A stretch of 41,505 nucleotides of DNA from a virus. The stretch covers positions 1 through 41,505 of the IMG/VR virus record IMGVR_UViG_3300044712_001036. One strand, 5' to 3'. A program made the position numbers and the translations under genes. Below, piece by piece: positions 6,701 through 14,120 of the stretch (within the stretch, counting starts at the first letter, position 1; each line of letters starts with the position of its first letter). The notes beneath the pieces were generated by a model that did no database searches, had not been told where the DNA came from, and was given only the letters and a program-made list of their open reading frames with translations.

Positions 6701-9648
6701 GCATCATTCCAGCCCATCAGCACGGAGAGATGATGCCCCAATTCGTGGGAGCCGACTTCAATATCCTTGCCGTCACGGAGCCGGATCAGTTGCTCCTTGG
6801 TGTTATATGTTCCCAGGACATTCTGGGGGGCCTTCATTTTCCCCTGGCGGATCGGAAGAAGAGCCTGGAATAACTCCATAATTTTGGAGCGCTTCACGGG
6901 CGCCTTGATGGTGGGGTCAACGGTGTCCTGGGTCATGTCCCGGCGATCGATCCGGCCGGTGGATTGGTCGAAGTTTTGGATGCCGTCAGAGGGTTCAGCG
7001 GACCGGGCAGACCCGGTAGACCCAGCGGGCTCAGCAGAATTCTGAGGCGATACCGGACCATCCTGAAACGCGGCTATTGCCCCATCCTGAGCAGCCGGCG
7101 CGAACCTATCACGCGGATCCGCGTCCACCTTCTCGATGGCATGTTTCAGGAGCAGCGCCTTGTCAGGGGCTTCAGCAGGTCCGAACAGGGTGGGCTGTCT
7201 GGGATCACCAGCCCCGCGAAGCAAATCGTTGTATTCCTTCACCAGGTTCGCAATCTTATTCGGGAACCGTTTATTCTGGTCCAGGAACCGGAGGAACGTT
7301 TTCCCCGCCTCGCTCATGCCGTCCGGGATCAGTTGCCCCTGAGCCAGGTATCCATCAACAGTTTCCTTCTGGCGCCTCAGCTCAGATAGTTTATTCGCAG
7401 CCTCCGAGATTTCCCCGGAGATACCCGCATCGAACAGGGCCCCGTCAGCAATATCCCGGTTGACCTTCGCCGTGTCCGGAGCAGCACGAAGCAGACCGTT
7501 GAGAACATTCTTCACATTCGCGTCCGGATCCTCAGCCAGGGTTCCGACCGCCTTGGGGTCACCATACGCCCAGGCAAACAGAGCATTTTTCACGCGGGCC
7601 AGGCCGGTCTGGGAGATTTCCCCGGTGGGTGTCATGTTCTGGCCCATTTCCTCAGCGCTCGAGGTCCGCCGGAAAAACTCCCGGAAGAATCCAGCGTTGC
7701 CGGCCGTGTTCAGGTTCCCGTCCTCAGAGACATTCAACGCCCCCAGGATTTCCGGGACCGCGCCGGCGTCCTTCATGGCCTGTTCCGTTGCCGACATGGC
7801 CAGCTGGCTCCGCTGGTTCGCCTGGTCAGCAAACGCCATACGATCAGCCGGCGACAGTTCGGCCGTCCGTTCCCGGACCAGCATGGGTTTCTTCATTCCC
7901 TGAATTGCAGCAGGATCAAGGCCAAACTTCTGAGCGTTGTCCAGGAGATACTGCCGGTATCCTTCGCCGTTGCCGGCATCGTAGGCCATTCTCAGCCCGA
8001 TGGTTCTACCATTGCCAGACTCGACCAGGCCATCCGGTCCGATCACCGGGGCCCCGTCCGAAGCCTTCACGAAATCCGTAATCAGTTCCTCGGCTCGAGG
8101 GCCCTGAGCAATACTGTTTATCTGATCAACGCTTGCCGCCCTGGTTCTGTCCCGACCCTGGAGAATATCAACCGGATACCCTTCCTGGTTCGATGTCAAC
8201 ACCTGGTCAGCATCGACCACGCGGAACCGGACCGGAACCGCCATACCCTTCGCGGTGACAGCTTTGCTTTCGATCCCGACCTGGCCAGGGAGAGCTTCGG
8301 TCATCACGCCAGCCGGCTGGACAGGCAGCACCGAGGGAGCCGGAGGGGTGAAATCGATCCCCGACATGGGCCCGGGTTTTGCCGGCTCAGCAGGAGCAAC
8401 CGGAGCAGGATCCGCAACAGGTTCAGCCACAGGAGCCAGATCGTTGCCGACAAATTCCGGAAGGTTTGCAACGAACGACTTCGCCGCATCCGCCGGCATG
8501 GCAGGAACACCAGCCAGGCGATCACGCGCCGCCATACCTTCAGACATTCCGCCATGAGCCCCGAGAGCCAGACCTTGAAATGCAGCCGGCGCACCACCTT
8601 CAACCAGGGCCTTCACGGGATCAATCTCTTGTGTCGGATCAACCGACTTCACAGCCGCCTGGGTCATCAGATCCGCAGCGGTCCCGGTGGCGCCCATCTT
8701 CGCAGCCTCGCGGGCCGCACCTTCAACGGTCATTCCGGCAATCTGAGCAATGCGCCCCCAGTTCCCACGCTGAGCCATGCCGGTCAGGATATTCTGAGCC
8801 GCCTCTTGAGAAGCGCCCCCGCCCATGATCCGCTGCAACGCACCAGACCAGAGCAGAGCCTCAGCAGAGCCAGCAACCAGGGACGTTGCCGGGGAAAACT
8901 GTCCGGTTTTTTGCTCAATCAAATCGCTGGTTTTCGTCACCGATCCGGGAGCCATCACCAGGGCAGGGCCGGCCACCTCAGCCAGCTTTTCCGCAGCCCC
9001 GAGAGCTTTCATTCCGCCCGTTGCCGCGCCCATCATGGCCAGGTCCGGGGCCATCTCGACAGCCGCATCAGTTCCCTGAAGGACATTCATCGGCAACGAG
9101 TCAACGCCGATCCCGGTATCACTCACGGAAGGAGTCCCCGGGGGCAGAGCTATATCAATCGCTTGCTGATCAATCGCCGCCGCCTGGTCCAGAGCCTGGC
9201 CAGACTTTTCCCAATCCTGATTCCCGGTCAACCCCCCATACGTCCGCTCGAGGAATCCGCCCACCTTCTTCACCAGGGGCAGGGTTTTCAGGGCGCCGCG
9301 TTGAATTGCATTGACCCCATACTCGAGAACGTTCGAGGGACCAGGATCGACCAGGAGGGCCCGCTCAGGATTCTCAAAATCCAGGCCGAAATTCCCAGAG
9401 GGCTGGTTGTCCGCCTCATTCTGAGCAGCCCGGAAATTCTTGGCCGTTGCCATGTTCCGATCGATCTCGGAATGGCCGCCGACCAGCTGAGTTTTTTCCT
9501 CCGGGTTCAGGGCGTCCCAATCGTTATACGCCCCGCGCATGGTCTGGTCCAGCACGTCGGGGTTTTCCGGGAGCAGGCGGACGAATTCATCTTGTTCGTC
9601 CGGAGTCAGATCGGGGTGAACAGCGGCAACGATTTTCTTCAGACTCAC
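3724..9648 (-). CDS. Giant polyvalent ejection protein (ParB-like, zincin, LPD38)
   Basis: The 1974-residue protein is the last gene of the late operon, where short-tailed phages keep the large internal protein ejected with the DNA. Visible parts: Ala/Gly-rich hydrophobic segments (about 200-370); a Pro/Ala linker (405-445); a DdrB-like ParB-superfamily domain (about 465-640, with SGNGRTIGL at 544-552 and an LVRER strand); a metallopeptidase motif HELGH at 968-972 with downstream EGLAE (Glu1008, Glu1012) as a third ligand candidate; a Gly/Ser linker near 1286-1293; an LPD38-like region (about 1435-1680); and a Lys/Gln-rich helical tail. Polyvalent proteins are thought to enter the host with the genome and counter defences or prepare the cell. 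The start is GTG at 9648 behind AGGGGG, since no ATG has a better site. Confidence 0.8.
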   Translation of the reverse strand: MSLKKIVAAVHPDLTPDEQDEFVRLLPENPDVLDQTMRGAYNDWDALNPEEKTQLVGGHSEIDRNMATAKNFRAAQNEADNQPSGNFGLDFENPERALLVDPGPSNVLEYGVNAIQRGALKTLPLVKKVGGFLERTYGGLTGNQDWEKSGQALDQAAAIDQQAIDIALPPGTPSVSDTGIGVDSLPMNVLQGTDAAVEMAPDLAMMGAATGGMKALGAAEKLAEVAGPALVMAPGSVTKTSDLIEQKTGQFSPATSLVAGSAEALLWSGALQRIMGGGASQEAAQNILTGMAQRGNWGRIAQIAGMTVEGAAREAAKMGATGTAADLMTQAAVKSVDPTQEIDPVKALVEGGAPAAFQGLALGAHGGMSEGMAARDRLAGVPAMPADAAKSFVANLPEFVGNDLAPVAEPVADPAPVAPAEPAKPGPMSGIDFTPPAPSVLPVQPAGVMTEALPGQVGIESKAVTAKGMAVPVRFRVVDADQVLTSNQEGYPVDILQGRDRTRAASVDQINSIAQGPRAEELITDFVKASDGAPVIGPDGLVESGNGRTIGLRMAYDAGNGEGYRQYLLDNAQKFGLDPAAIQGMKKPMLVRERTAELSPADRMAFADQANQRSQLAMSATEQAMKDAGAVPEILGALNVSEDGNLNTAGNAGFFREFFRRTSSAEEMGQNMTPTGEISQTGLARVKNALFAWAYGDPKAVGTLAEDPDANVKNVLNGLLRAAPDTAKVNRDIADGALFDAGISGEISEAANKLSELRRQKETVDGYLAQGQLIPDGMSEAGKTFLRFLDQNKRFPNKIANLVKEYNDLLRGAGDPRQPTLFGPAEAPDKALLLKHAIEKVDADPRDRFAPAAQDGAIAAFQDGPVSPQNSAEPAGSTGSARSAEPSDGIQNFDQSTGRIDRRDMTQDTVDPTIKAPVKRSKIMELFQALLPIRQGKMKAPQNVLGTYNTKEQLIRLRDGKDIEVGSHELGHHLSVLMGWNDATLAPFSGELLPISSPGKGGKPTLQEGLAEFARYYLTDPIKAAQKAPGFLVEFQKRLAANKEMNTAMNTIRGEIENYFRQDPVMRVISNIDVPGAPTLLEKYRKLSGNFGDLYKTVVDRLEPLRKVEMEMNGGKLLPAYLSPYKIARLFSGAMGKAAAFIDHKPFDYDTLKFSGKGLREILEPAGNRLMDLRAYLVARRAKEKYFQQGPRGKDVDTGIKIEDALETMKRFDDQVIGKDRNGNDRKFSDVAQDLYKYQDQVMQYLVDGGILSSADRALIRSKNQDYIPFYRIMGEPGEGDLTIGGGSGSGSGFEVKNSPVKKMKGSTRDIIDPLESVIKNTYAFIQAAERNAVGQALVNLARKSGGMGKYVAEIPDQQKAIQFSLDEIRRQMTPAELSHFNALPQSLQDKMFMVFRKGNTPQKGVISVFDGGQQKLYQVHPEIENVLKSLDRETAPLWIQLMAKPAAWLRAGATLTPEFTARNIVMDTLSSALFSRYQAVPVVDVLRAVFHGISNTGRRSETYWKWMASGGAGAELVALNREGLQGELQRVLENPKGLARFTNLITSPIKTLELMSKFSEQVTRVGEFTLGLQKEKPGKAGAMEAGLASRDVSLDFARMGAVTQNLNRMIAFQNAAVQGIDKFINGSVDSFRRDPVQMTARAMAYLVMPTLYAWMANKDDPRYQDVEQIVKDTHWIHISGPSITRAEWDKLTLDQKAALVKNSVYRIPKPRELGLLFSSLVERCVNKYYLKDKHAFDDFGDSLKAAFMPNVIPTSAAPIAEHILNKSMWTGQDLIPDNQMKLEPELQFGPKTSGTAKAIGKKIGVAPTVLDNYGRGFGGGMFAHGIGAVDAAGEALGILPKTNKPEAQNQDIPGVKGFAYPAFQRSEMVKRFRNQFNDASRKYETMKYYFEHGQADEAKQKQASGVYAKLTEVNKALGQISERIQQLTDDKKMDPKQKANEIQKMYILRSETARQGSLIYDKLDQLHEESKKK

Positions 9649-9658
9649 AGGGGCCCCC

Positions 9659-10792
9659 TTATTTTTTCTTCTTCGCCTTCATCGCTTCAAGAGCAGCCTT
9701 CCCGGAACCCATGGGAGCAGCAGCGGCCGGAGCCTTCGGAGCGGAACCGCCCAGGCCACCATAGGAATGGTCGATCGAATTCCCGCCGGCGCCGCCACCA
9801 GGCAACCGCTTATTCACGAACTGGGAGAGGACCATCTTCGTTGAAACGTAATCCGGATCTTGTTCCATCTGATCGGCCAGGGCGTTCAGGGTGGCCGCCT
9901 GGTCGGGCATCATGGTTTCGCCGGCCTTCTTGCGGAGAGCCGCAATGTTGCCTTCCTGTTTCTTCACCAGGTCCGCATAGATCCGCATTTCCTTGATCGA
10001 ATCGCCGGAGCCCGATCCGCCAGACCCGCCCCCATGGTTGGGAGCAAAGGGGGCCGTGAAGATCGGTTTCTTCGTTGTCGGATCGAGCAGGATCGTGCCC
10101 GGTCCCACCTGGATCGGCTTCTGTTCACCCTTGATAATTTCCTTCGCGTCCAGGGTTTCAGGATTCACAGCCATCACGGACCCGCCCGGGCCTTCCTGGA
10201 ACGCATACTTAACCGGGGGCTTCAGCTCCGCGCCCGTGGTCTGGCCGCCAAACTCAGCCGATACGACCGGGTTGGAATTCACAATTTTCGCCGCCTGGTC
10301 ATACATGCCCCGCTTGATCAAACCTTCCACCGGCTTCATCGCGTAATCCTCGATCTTCGCCGCCTCATCCATGCGGCCTTGTCCACGCAACGTGTCCACC
10401 TGGGCTTTCTGGGTGACGCCGGTCGGGACCGTGGTCGGGATGACACCAGGGATTCCAGCGACAGCAGACGCCAACGGGGCCAGGGTGCCGAACGTTGTAT
10501 TGATACTGTTCCCAACGTCCCCGACAACCTGTTCCTGCATCACGTCCCGCTTCTTCTGGTTCATGTCCATCATGGTTTTCTGGCGGGCGAGATCGTTCGT
10601 TGCCTTCTGATCCTGGACCCGCTGTTCTTCCAGCTTGAACTGCCGATCTGCGTCCTGCTTCTTCCGGCGCTGATCCGCGATCTTCAGGAGAGCGTCAGCC
10701 CATCCCCCGGTATTCCCGTAAGCAGCAGCCAGCGGAGCCACGTCGATCGTCGGACGAGCCGGCGCATACAGATCATTGATACTCAGTCCCAT
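9659..10792 (-). CDS. Internal virion / ejection protein (377 aa)
   Basis: The protein has a charged helical segment (about 40-95, rich in Lys, Arg, Gln, Asp), a small Ala/Gly/Pro hydrophobic part (about 100-130), then a segment rich in Pro and Gly ending in Gly/Ser linkers (near 255) and a poly-Lys tail. I recognise no catalytic motif. Length, composition and its place directly upstream of the giant ejection protein, only 10 bases away, fit a partner internal virion protein of the T7 gp15 or P22 gp20 kind. That is a context call, not homology I can name. The ATG follows GGAGG at five bases. Confidence 0.6.
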   Translation of the reverse strand: MGLSINDLYAPARPTIDVAPLAAAYGNTGGWADALLKIADQRRKKQDADRQFKLEEQRVQDQKATNDLARQKTMMDMNQKKRDVMQEQVVGDVGNSINTTFGTLAPLASAVAGIPGVIPTTVPTGVTQKAQVDTLRGQGRMDEAAKIEDYAMKPVEGLIKRGMYDQAAKIVNSNPVVSAEFGGQTTGAELKPPVKYAFQEGPGGSVMAVNPETLDAKEIIKGEQKPIQVGPGTILLDPTTKKPIFTAPFAPNHGGGSGGSGSGDSIKEMRIYADLVKKQEGNIAALRKKAGETMMPDQAATLNALADQMEQDPDYVSTKMVLSQFVNKRLPGGGAGGNSIDHSYGGLGGSAPKAPAAAAPMGSGKAALEAMKAKKKK

Positions 10793-10804
10793 GACGGACC
10801 TCCT

Positions 10805-10948
10805 TCAGAATTTCCATTCAACGCCCCAGGAAGGTTTTTCCCCGCGGGCGATCTTCAGCCTGGCCAGAGCGGCACCCAATTTAATGCCCACCTGGCTTTC
10901 CGCGGCCCCGATACTTACCGAGATACCGGGGCGGACGGAGGGTTTTTT
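10805..10948 (-). other. Candidate -1 frameshift extension of the holin-like gene
   Basis: The sequence A AAA AAC (10948-10942) lies in the phase required for -1 slippage within the holin-like frame (GTA AAA AAC). After a -1 shift the frame stays open for 45 codons to a TGA at 10807-10805, directly before the ribosome site of the next gene. The extension ends KPSWGVEWKF and contains LGAALARLKIAR, which looks coding. Without a shift the normal frame stops at 10915 and this stretch would be empty. The alternatives are an indel in the A6 run, either real or a sequencing error. Confidence 0.55.
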
Positions 10949-11316
10949 ACAGCATCAGGGAGGACCGGAATCAGACCAGCCTGGCCGGCCTTCCCGCGGG
11001 CATCCCAGTAATACGCCAGCAGGCGGGTGACCGCCTCGGTCTTCTTTCCGGCCGTATACAACTCTTCAACCTGGCGGGTGAGTTTCAGAAGTTCGTCCAG
11101 CTTCGTTGCCCCGTCCCATCCCTTGATAGAGCCCAACCATTCCACGGCCTTGAAGCCCAGGTCAGCAACATTCTGGACGGTCGGGGCGTATTCATCTTCC
11201 CAGGTCTTTGCCGGGTCAGCCTTCGCCCGGGCGTTGATATAATACGCGGCCGCATGGAGAACCAGGGCCAAGCCAACCAGCAGATAAGGGGAAACCTCGA
11301 TCAGTTTCATCAACAT
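10915..11316 (-). CDS. Holin-like membrane protein
   Basis: The 133-residue protein has one N-terminal membrane segment (about residues 6-26, SPYLLVGLALVLHAAAYYIN) followed by a soluble part with TWEDEYAPTVQNVADLG and a helical Lys/Glu segment. The ATG at 11316 was chosen because AAGGAG lies seven bases upstream; it begins two bases after the endolysin stop. Membrane anchoring and position next to an M15 endolysin suggest a holin or lysis accessory protein, though no known holin family is recognised. Near the C terminus it carries an A AAA AAC heptamer that could give a 170-residue longer form (see 10805-10948). Confidence 0.6.
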   Translation of the reverse strand: MLMKLIEVSPYLLVGLALVLHAAAYYINARAKADPAKTWEDEYAPTVQNVADLGFKAVEWLGSIKGWDGATKLDELLKLTRQVEELYTAGKKTEAVTRLLAYYWDARGKAGQAGLIPVLPDAVKNPPSAPVSR

Positions 11317-11318
11317 AA

Positions 11319-11741
11319 TTACGCTCCTTTGATATTCAAGTTTGCGGCATTCAGGGCGATATAAACCCCGCGCCGTTGCATCCAAAAAGCCCTTGGCTCT
11401 CCGGTGGCCAGGTCACGCCGATCGACGTGGATCCCCGGATTATGCCAATCAGGATAAACGCCGATCCCATGGAAACCGAACCGGGCAGCAGCGAAGAACG
11501 CATCCAGCGCAGACATGCCAGGGACGTGGAGATCAACGGCCAGCCCCCGGTAGTGAGCTGAGCCCTCGACGTGATTCCCCTGGGTCCCGCAATGGATGAC
11601 CACGGACCGGCCTAGGAATTTCCGGAAAAGAACCAGCTCCCGGATCAGAGCCGGGTCCATCCGGTCAGGATCCCCCCAGGGTTCCGTTGCCTTGAAACCT
11701 TCAACGGTGGACCAGTCGATATGTTGTTGGATGGGAAGCAT
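11319..11741 (-). CDS. M15-family peptidase endolysin
   Basis: The 140-residue protein carries the zinc peptidase signature of M15A D-Ala-D-Ala carboxypeptidases and L-Ala-D-Glu endolysins. His63 and Asp70 are in SAHYRGLAVD, and His105 with Asp107 are in GIHVD, preceded by GIGVYPDWHNP. It would cut the peptide stems of peptidoglycan at the end of infection. No signal peptide or membrane segment is seen, so release depends on a holin. It sits between two small membrane-protein genes and the holin-like gene, a normal lysis cassette. The ATG lies after a weak GGGGG site and one base after the stop of the upstream gene. Confidence 0.88.
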   Translation of the reverse strand: MLPIQQHIDWSTVEGFKATEPWGDPDRMDPALIRELVLFRKFLGRSVVIHCGTQGNHVEGSAHYRGLAVDLHVPGMSALDAFFAAARFGFHGIGVYPDWHNPGIHVDRRDLATGEPRAFWMQRRGVYIALNAANLNIKGA

Positions 11742-11742
11742 G

Positions 11743-12012
11743 TTAAACCCCCAGGTGCAGCAGTCTCAGGATCGGGTCCTTAAACGTGATCAGCAGGCCG
11801 AACGCCCCGGACGCAACGCCGAATATGATCCCCCATCGGGTAATGGTTTTCTCCAGACTCGCCACCGTGGCCGTCAGTGTCAGCATGTTTTCCTTCATGT
11901 CTTGCGCCTCCTGTCTTGCGTGCTTGCTGTCTGATACCGCCACGGCAAGATCACGCTCCAAATCCGAAACACGCTTCAATAACGCATCGTGAAACCCGCA
12001 TTGATCGCCCAT
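11743..12012 (-). CDS. Coiled-coil membrane protein (XhlA-like)
   Basis: The 89-residue protein has a long charged helix with heptad character (about 8-55, containing LLKRVSDLERDLAVAV), then one membrane segment (about 60-78, WGIIFGVASGAFGLLITF). This layout resembles hemolysin XhlA and related lysis-associated proteins. The ATG at 12012 was chosen over a longer N-terminal reading because it begins one base after the stop of the upstream small gene, and GGAGG is about 14 bases upstream, a rather long spacing. It lies directly before the endolysin. Function as a holin partner is inferred. Confidence 0.7.
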   Translation of the reverse strand: MGDQCGFHDALLKRVSDLERDLAVAVSDSKHARQEAQDMKENMLTLTATVASLEKTITRWGIIFGVASGAFGLLITFKDPILRLLHLGV

Positions 12013-12013
12013 G

Positions 12014-12178
12014 TTAGTATTTGACACCTCCGGCAAGCGATACCAGAAAATCACCCCAGCAGTCCGCAGACCACGACCAGAACAGCGAACCGGCATTGAC
12101 CACCAGATCGAACGCGATGAAAAGAAGAATGAAAACGATTACCTCCAGGAGCAGGAATCGGTAATGGGCGCGGCGCAT
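12014..12178 (-). CDS. Small membrane protein, possible holin
   Basis: The 54-residue protein MRRAHYRFLLLEVIVFILLF... has one strong membrane segment (about 8-30) after a positively charged head, and a Trp-rich tail. Its ATG shares one base with the TGA of the upstream LamG gene (TGATG), so translation is probably coupled. It is the first of several lysis-type genes. Size and topology fit a one-helix pinholin or a lysis regulator, but no family is recognised. Confidence 0.65.
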   Translation of the reverse strand: MRRAHYRFLLLEVIVFILLFIAFDLVVNAGSLFWSWSADCWGDFLVSLAGGVKY

Positions 12179-13629
12179 CAGGGGATATCCCTTCCAACCC
12201 AGGCGGGGCCGTTCACCAGAAGCGACGATACGGCCTCCTGCCCCATATTTGCGAGTGAAGTTCCGGCGCCTTCTGACCCTCGGAAATAGGAGCAAAGGCC
12301 GCTCTCGTTGCCGATGAGTTGGGTATACATATTCGCCTGGATTTCCGCACCGGTCCTTGCCGTATTCCAAAGCCTGACTTCGGCAACCTTGCCATACCCG
12401 TAATACGTGGTTGAGCATCGAATCGCGCCGATTCCAAGGCGGTTGTAGTCGGGGCTGAACGCCTTGGTGCTGCTGTCCGTGGCAACGTTGACCCCGTTGA
12501 CATAGAGAAGGGCTTGTGCCGCAGATGCGACCATAGCGACGTGAACCCACTGGCCTATGACGTTAGCGTTTCCAATGGTGTATTCAACGGGAGTTGAATT
12601 GCGGTTGAACGTGACCTTGTAGGTGCCTGCATTATTGTATGTGCCGATGTAAGCGTAGGCGCTGGCAGATGACGACGATGCCAAGGAAATCGGATAACAT
12701 TCTTTTCCGGCAGTCAGCGACGGAGTGAAAACCCAGGCTTCCATCGTGTAGGGATATGTCGATACCAAAGTATTGGTGCCGCTTCCAATATCGTCTCCTC
12801 CGTCGAAACTCAGGCAATACCGCTGACTTCGAATATCCCCGGCAGGGTAACCATTGCGACGGGTCCAGGTTATGGTGTTTGTTGCTGTCAAATTGCAGCG
12901 ATTTTGCGAATCGTCTCGCATTTCCTGCGAATTGTCGTTGCCGTGTGCCAAAAAAACCAATCCAGGCTCTGTTCCCTTCAGTCGTTTTGGCATATATTTT
13001 TTGATCTCGTCCGGCGGTAGGTCTCGATTCCAGTAGGACACCTCGGCGATTTGGGAATTGCTAAAAGTGCTTGCCCCAAATGCGCCAAGGTAGATAGTGC
13101 TGGAGGCAAGAGCAGATGTTGCCGATGCCGAGGTGGTAACGGCTTTTGATTCCCCGTTGACGTAGGCCTTTGTATTGCTGATGTCCCCCCCTGAATAGGT
13201 TACTGCGATGTGCGTCCAGGATCCTACGGGCGGGGTAAACGCCGGGTTGCACTGAGCATATGACCCGTAAAAATTGATGGTGAGCTTTTGACTTGTGCTG
13301 AAACCAACGGAAAAAATCTTGCTGGTTGCTGCGAGTCCAGTATAAAACCAGTAACCATTAGCAGACGAATTCAGCAGTTTTACCCAAAGCATGACCGTTC
13401 TTGGACTATCAAGCCGAGGATAATTTGCCGCTGCAACCGCGGTCCTTGAAAATTGATTCACCCCGTTAAAAATCGGCGCCCAATCGCTGTTGAGCCAGGA
13501 GGGTAGCGTCGTCTGGCTGCATCCAACCATCGGCGACGGGAACCCGGAAAGATATCCGGGCAGCGTCCCCGGAGCCTGGGCGAACGCGACCCCGGCGACC
13601 AGGACCAGGAGGCAGAGAAATTTCTTCAT
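12178..13629 (-). CDS. Secreted protein with two LamG-type lectin domains
   Basis: The 483-residue protein begins with a clear Sec signal peptide (MKKFLCLLVLVAGVAFA, cleavage after Ala17). Two concanavalin/LamG-like jelly rolls follow, at about 51-205 and 270-425. Both show the family pattern: a Phe-Asn/Asp-Gly start, then (M)LWV or MEAWV, GSWTHIAV or GQWVHVAM, a short YVNG, and VSYWNRDL or VRLWNTART near the end. These domains bind sugars or mediate adhesion. A signal peptide is unexpected for a virion protein, yet the gene sits in the late block between ejection and lysis genes. It may be exported during infection or lie on the virion after use of the Sec route. The ATG follows GGAGA. Confidence 0.8.
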   Translation of the reverse strand: MKKFLCLLVLVAGVAFAQAPGTLPGYLSGFPSPMVGCSQTTLPSWLNSDWAPIFNGVNQFSRTAVAAANYPRLDSPRTVMLWVKLLNSSANGYWFYTGLAATSKIFSVGFSTSQKLTINFYGSYAQCNPAFTPPVGSWTHIAVTYSGGDISNTKAYVNGESKAVTTSASATSALASSTIYLGAFGASTFSNSQIAEVSYWNRDLPPDEIKKYMPKRLKGTEPGLVFLAHGNDNSQEMRDDSQNRCNLTATNTITWTRRNGYPAGDIRSQRYCLSFDGGDDIGSGTNTLVSTYPYTMEAWVFTPSLTAGKECYPISLASSSSASAYAYIGTYNNAGTYKVTFNRNSTPVEYTIGNANVIGQWVHVAMVASAAQALLYVNGVNVATDSSTKAFSPDYNRLGIGAIRCSTTYYGYGKVAEVRLWNTARTGAEIQANMYTQLIGNESGLCSYFRGSEGAGTSLANMGQEAVSSLLVNGPAWVGRDIP

Positions 13630-13632
13630 CTG

Positions 13633-14106
13633 CTATCTCCAGCCAGAAAACACATTCAGGATCATGCTACAGGTTGCAGCCGATTGGGCGATCCAGGAGA
13701 GCTCCGCGCCGGTCCCCCCGTAAACGATTGGAAAGGGAGAGTTGTCCCCGTTGCCCATGGCGTTCCCCGAAGCCTGGACGGTGGCGGATGACAGGGCAGC
13801 AGACCCCCACTTAAGGGAGCCGCCGGCCTGCCACGTGAAAACATCACCCTGGGTCAGACTGGCAACCGATGACAGCTTCGTGACCGTGTTGGTGGCGAGG
13901 TTAACCACGTAACTGGTCATGGTGGCGACCTGCCAAGGGGCGGTTGTCCCGTAGGATGTTACCCGAAACGGCCGCCAGATTCCGTTTGTATCGTCCCAGC
14001 CGAAAATGCAACCGTTCGGAGCCGTCATCAAATCGCGCTGAGGATACCCAAACGCCACCATTGCAACCGCCACCAAGACGAGAACAAAAACAAAATACTG
14101 TCTCAT
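13633..14106 (-). CDS. Secreted structural-like protein (157 aa)
   Basis: The protein starts with a hydrophobic export segment (MRQYFVFVLVLVAVAMVAFG) and continues as a beta-rich, Thr/Ser/Gly-rich protein. Phrases such as CIFGWDDTNGIWRPFRV and the GGTGAELSW near the end look like small phage fibre or appendage proteins. No lipobox is seen. The ATG at 14106 follows AGGAGG with an eight-base spacer. Its stop is three bases before the start of the LamG gene, so the two probably act together. No family name can be given. Confidence 0.7.
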   Translation of the reverse strand: MRQYFVFVLVLVAVAMVAFGYPQRDLMTAPNGCIFGWDDTNGIWRPFRVTSYGTTAPWQVATMTSYVVNLATNTVTKLSSVASLTQGDVFTWQAGGSLKWGSAALSSATVQASGNAMGNGDNSPFPIVYGGTGAELSWIAQSAATCSMILNVFSGWR

Positions 14107-14120
14107 TTCATTGCCTCCTG

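Noticed and set aside
8554-9996. Long plus-strand frame opposite the giant ejection protein
   Set aside because: It is antisense to two well-supported genes, Arg/Pro/Ser-rich as expected of a GC-rich shadow, and has no ribosome site. The same holds for 25637-27100 and 39997-41454.
12014-12550. 178-residue minus-strand frame
   Set aside because: Only the last 54 codons, starting at the TGATG overlap at 12178, form a sensible protein; the rest is a shadow of the LamG gene.
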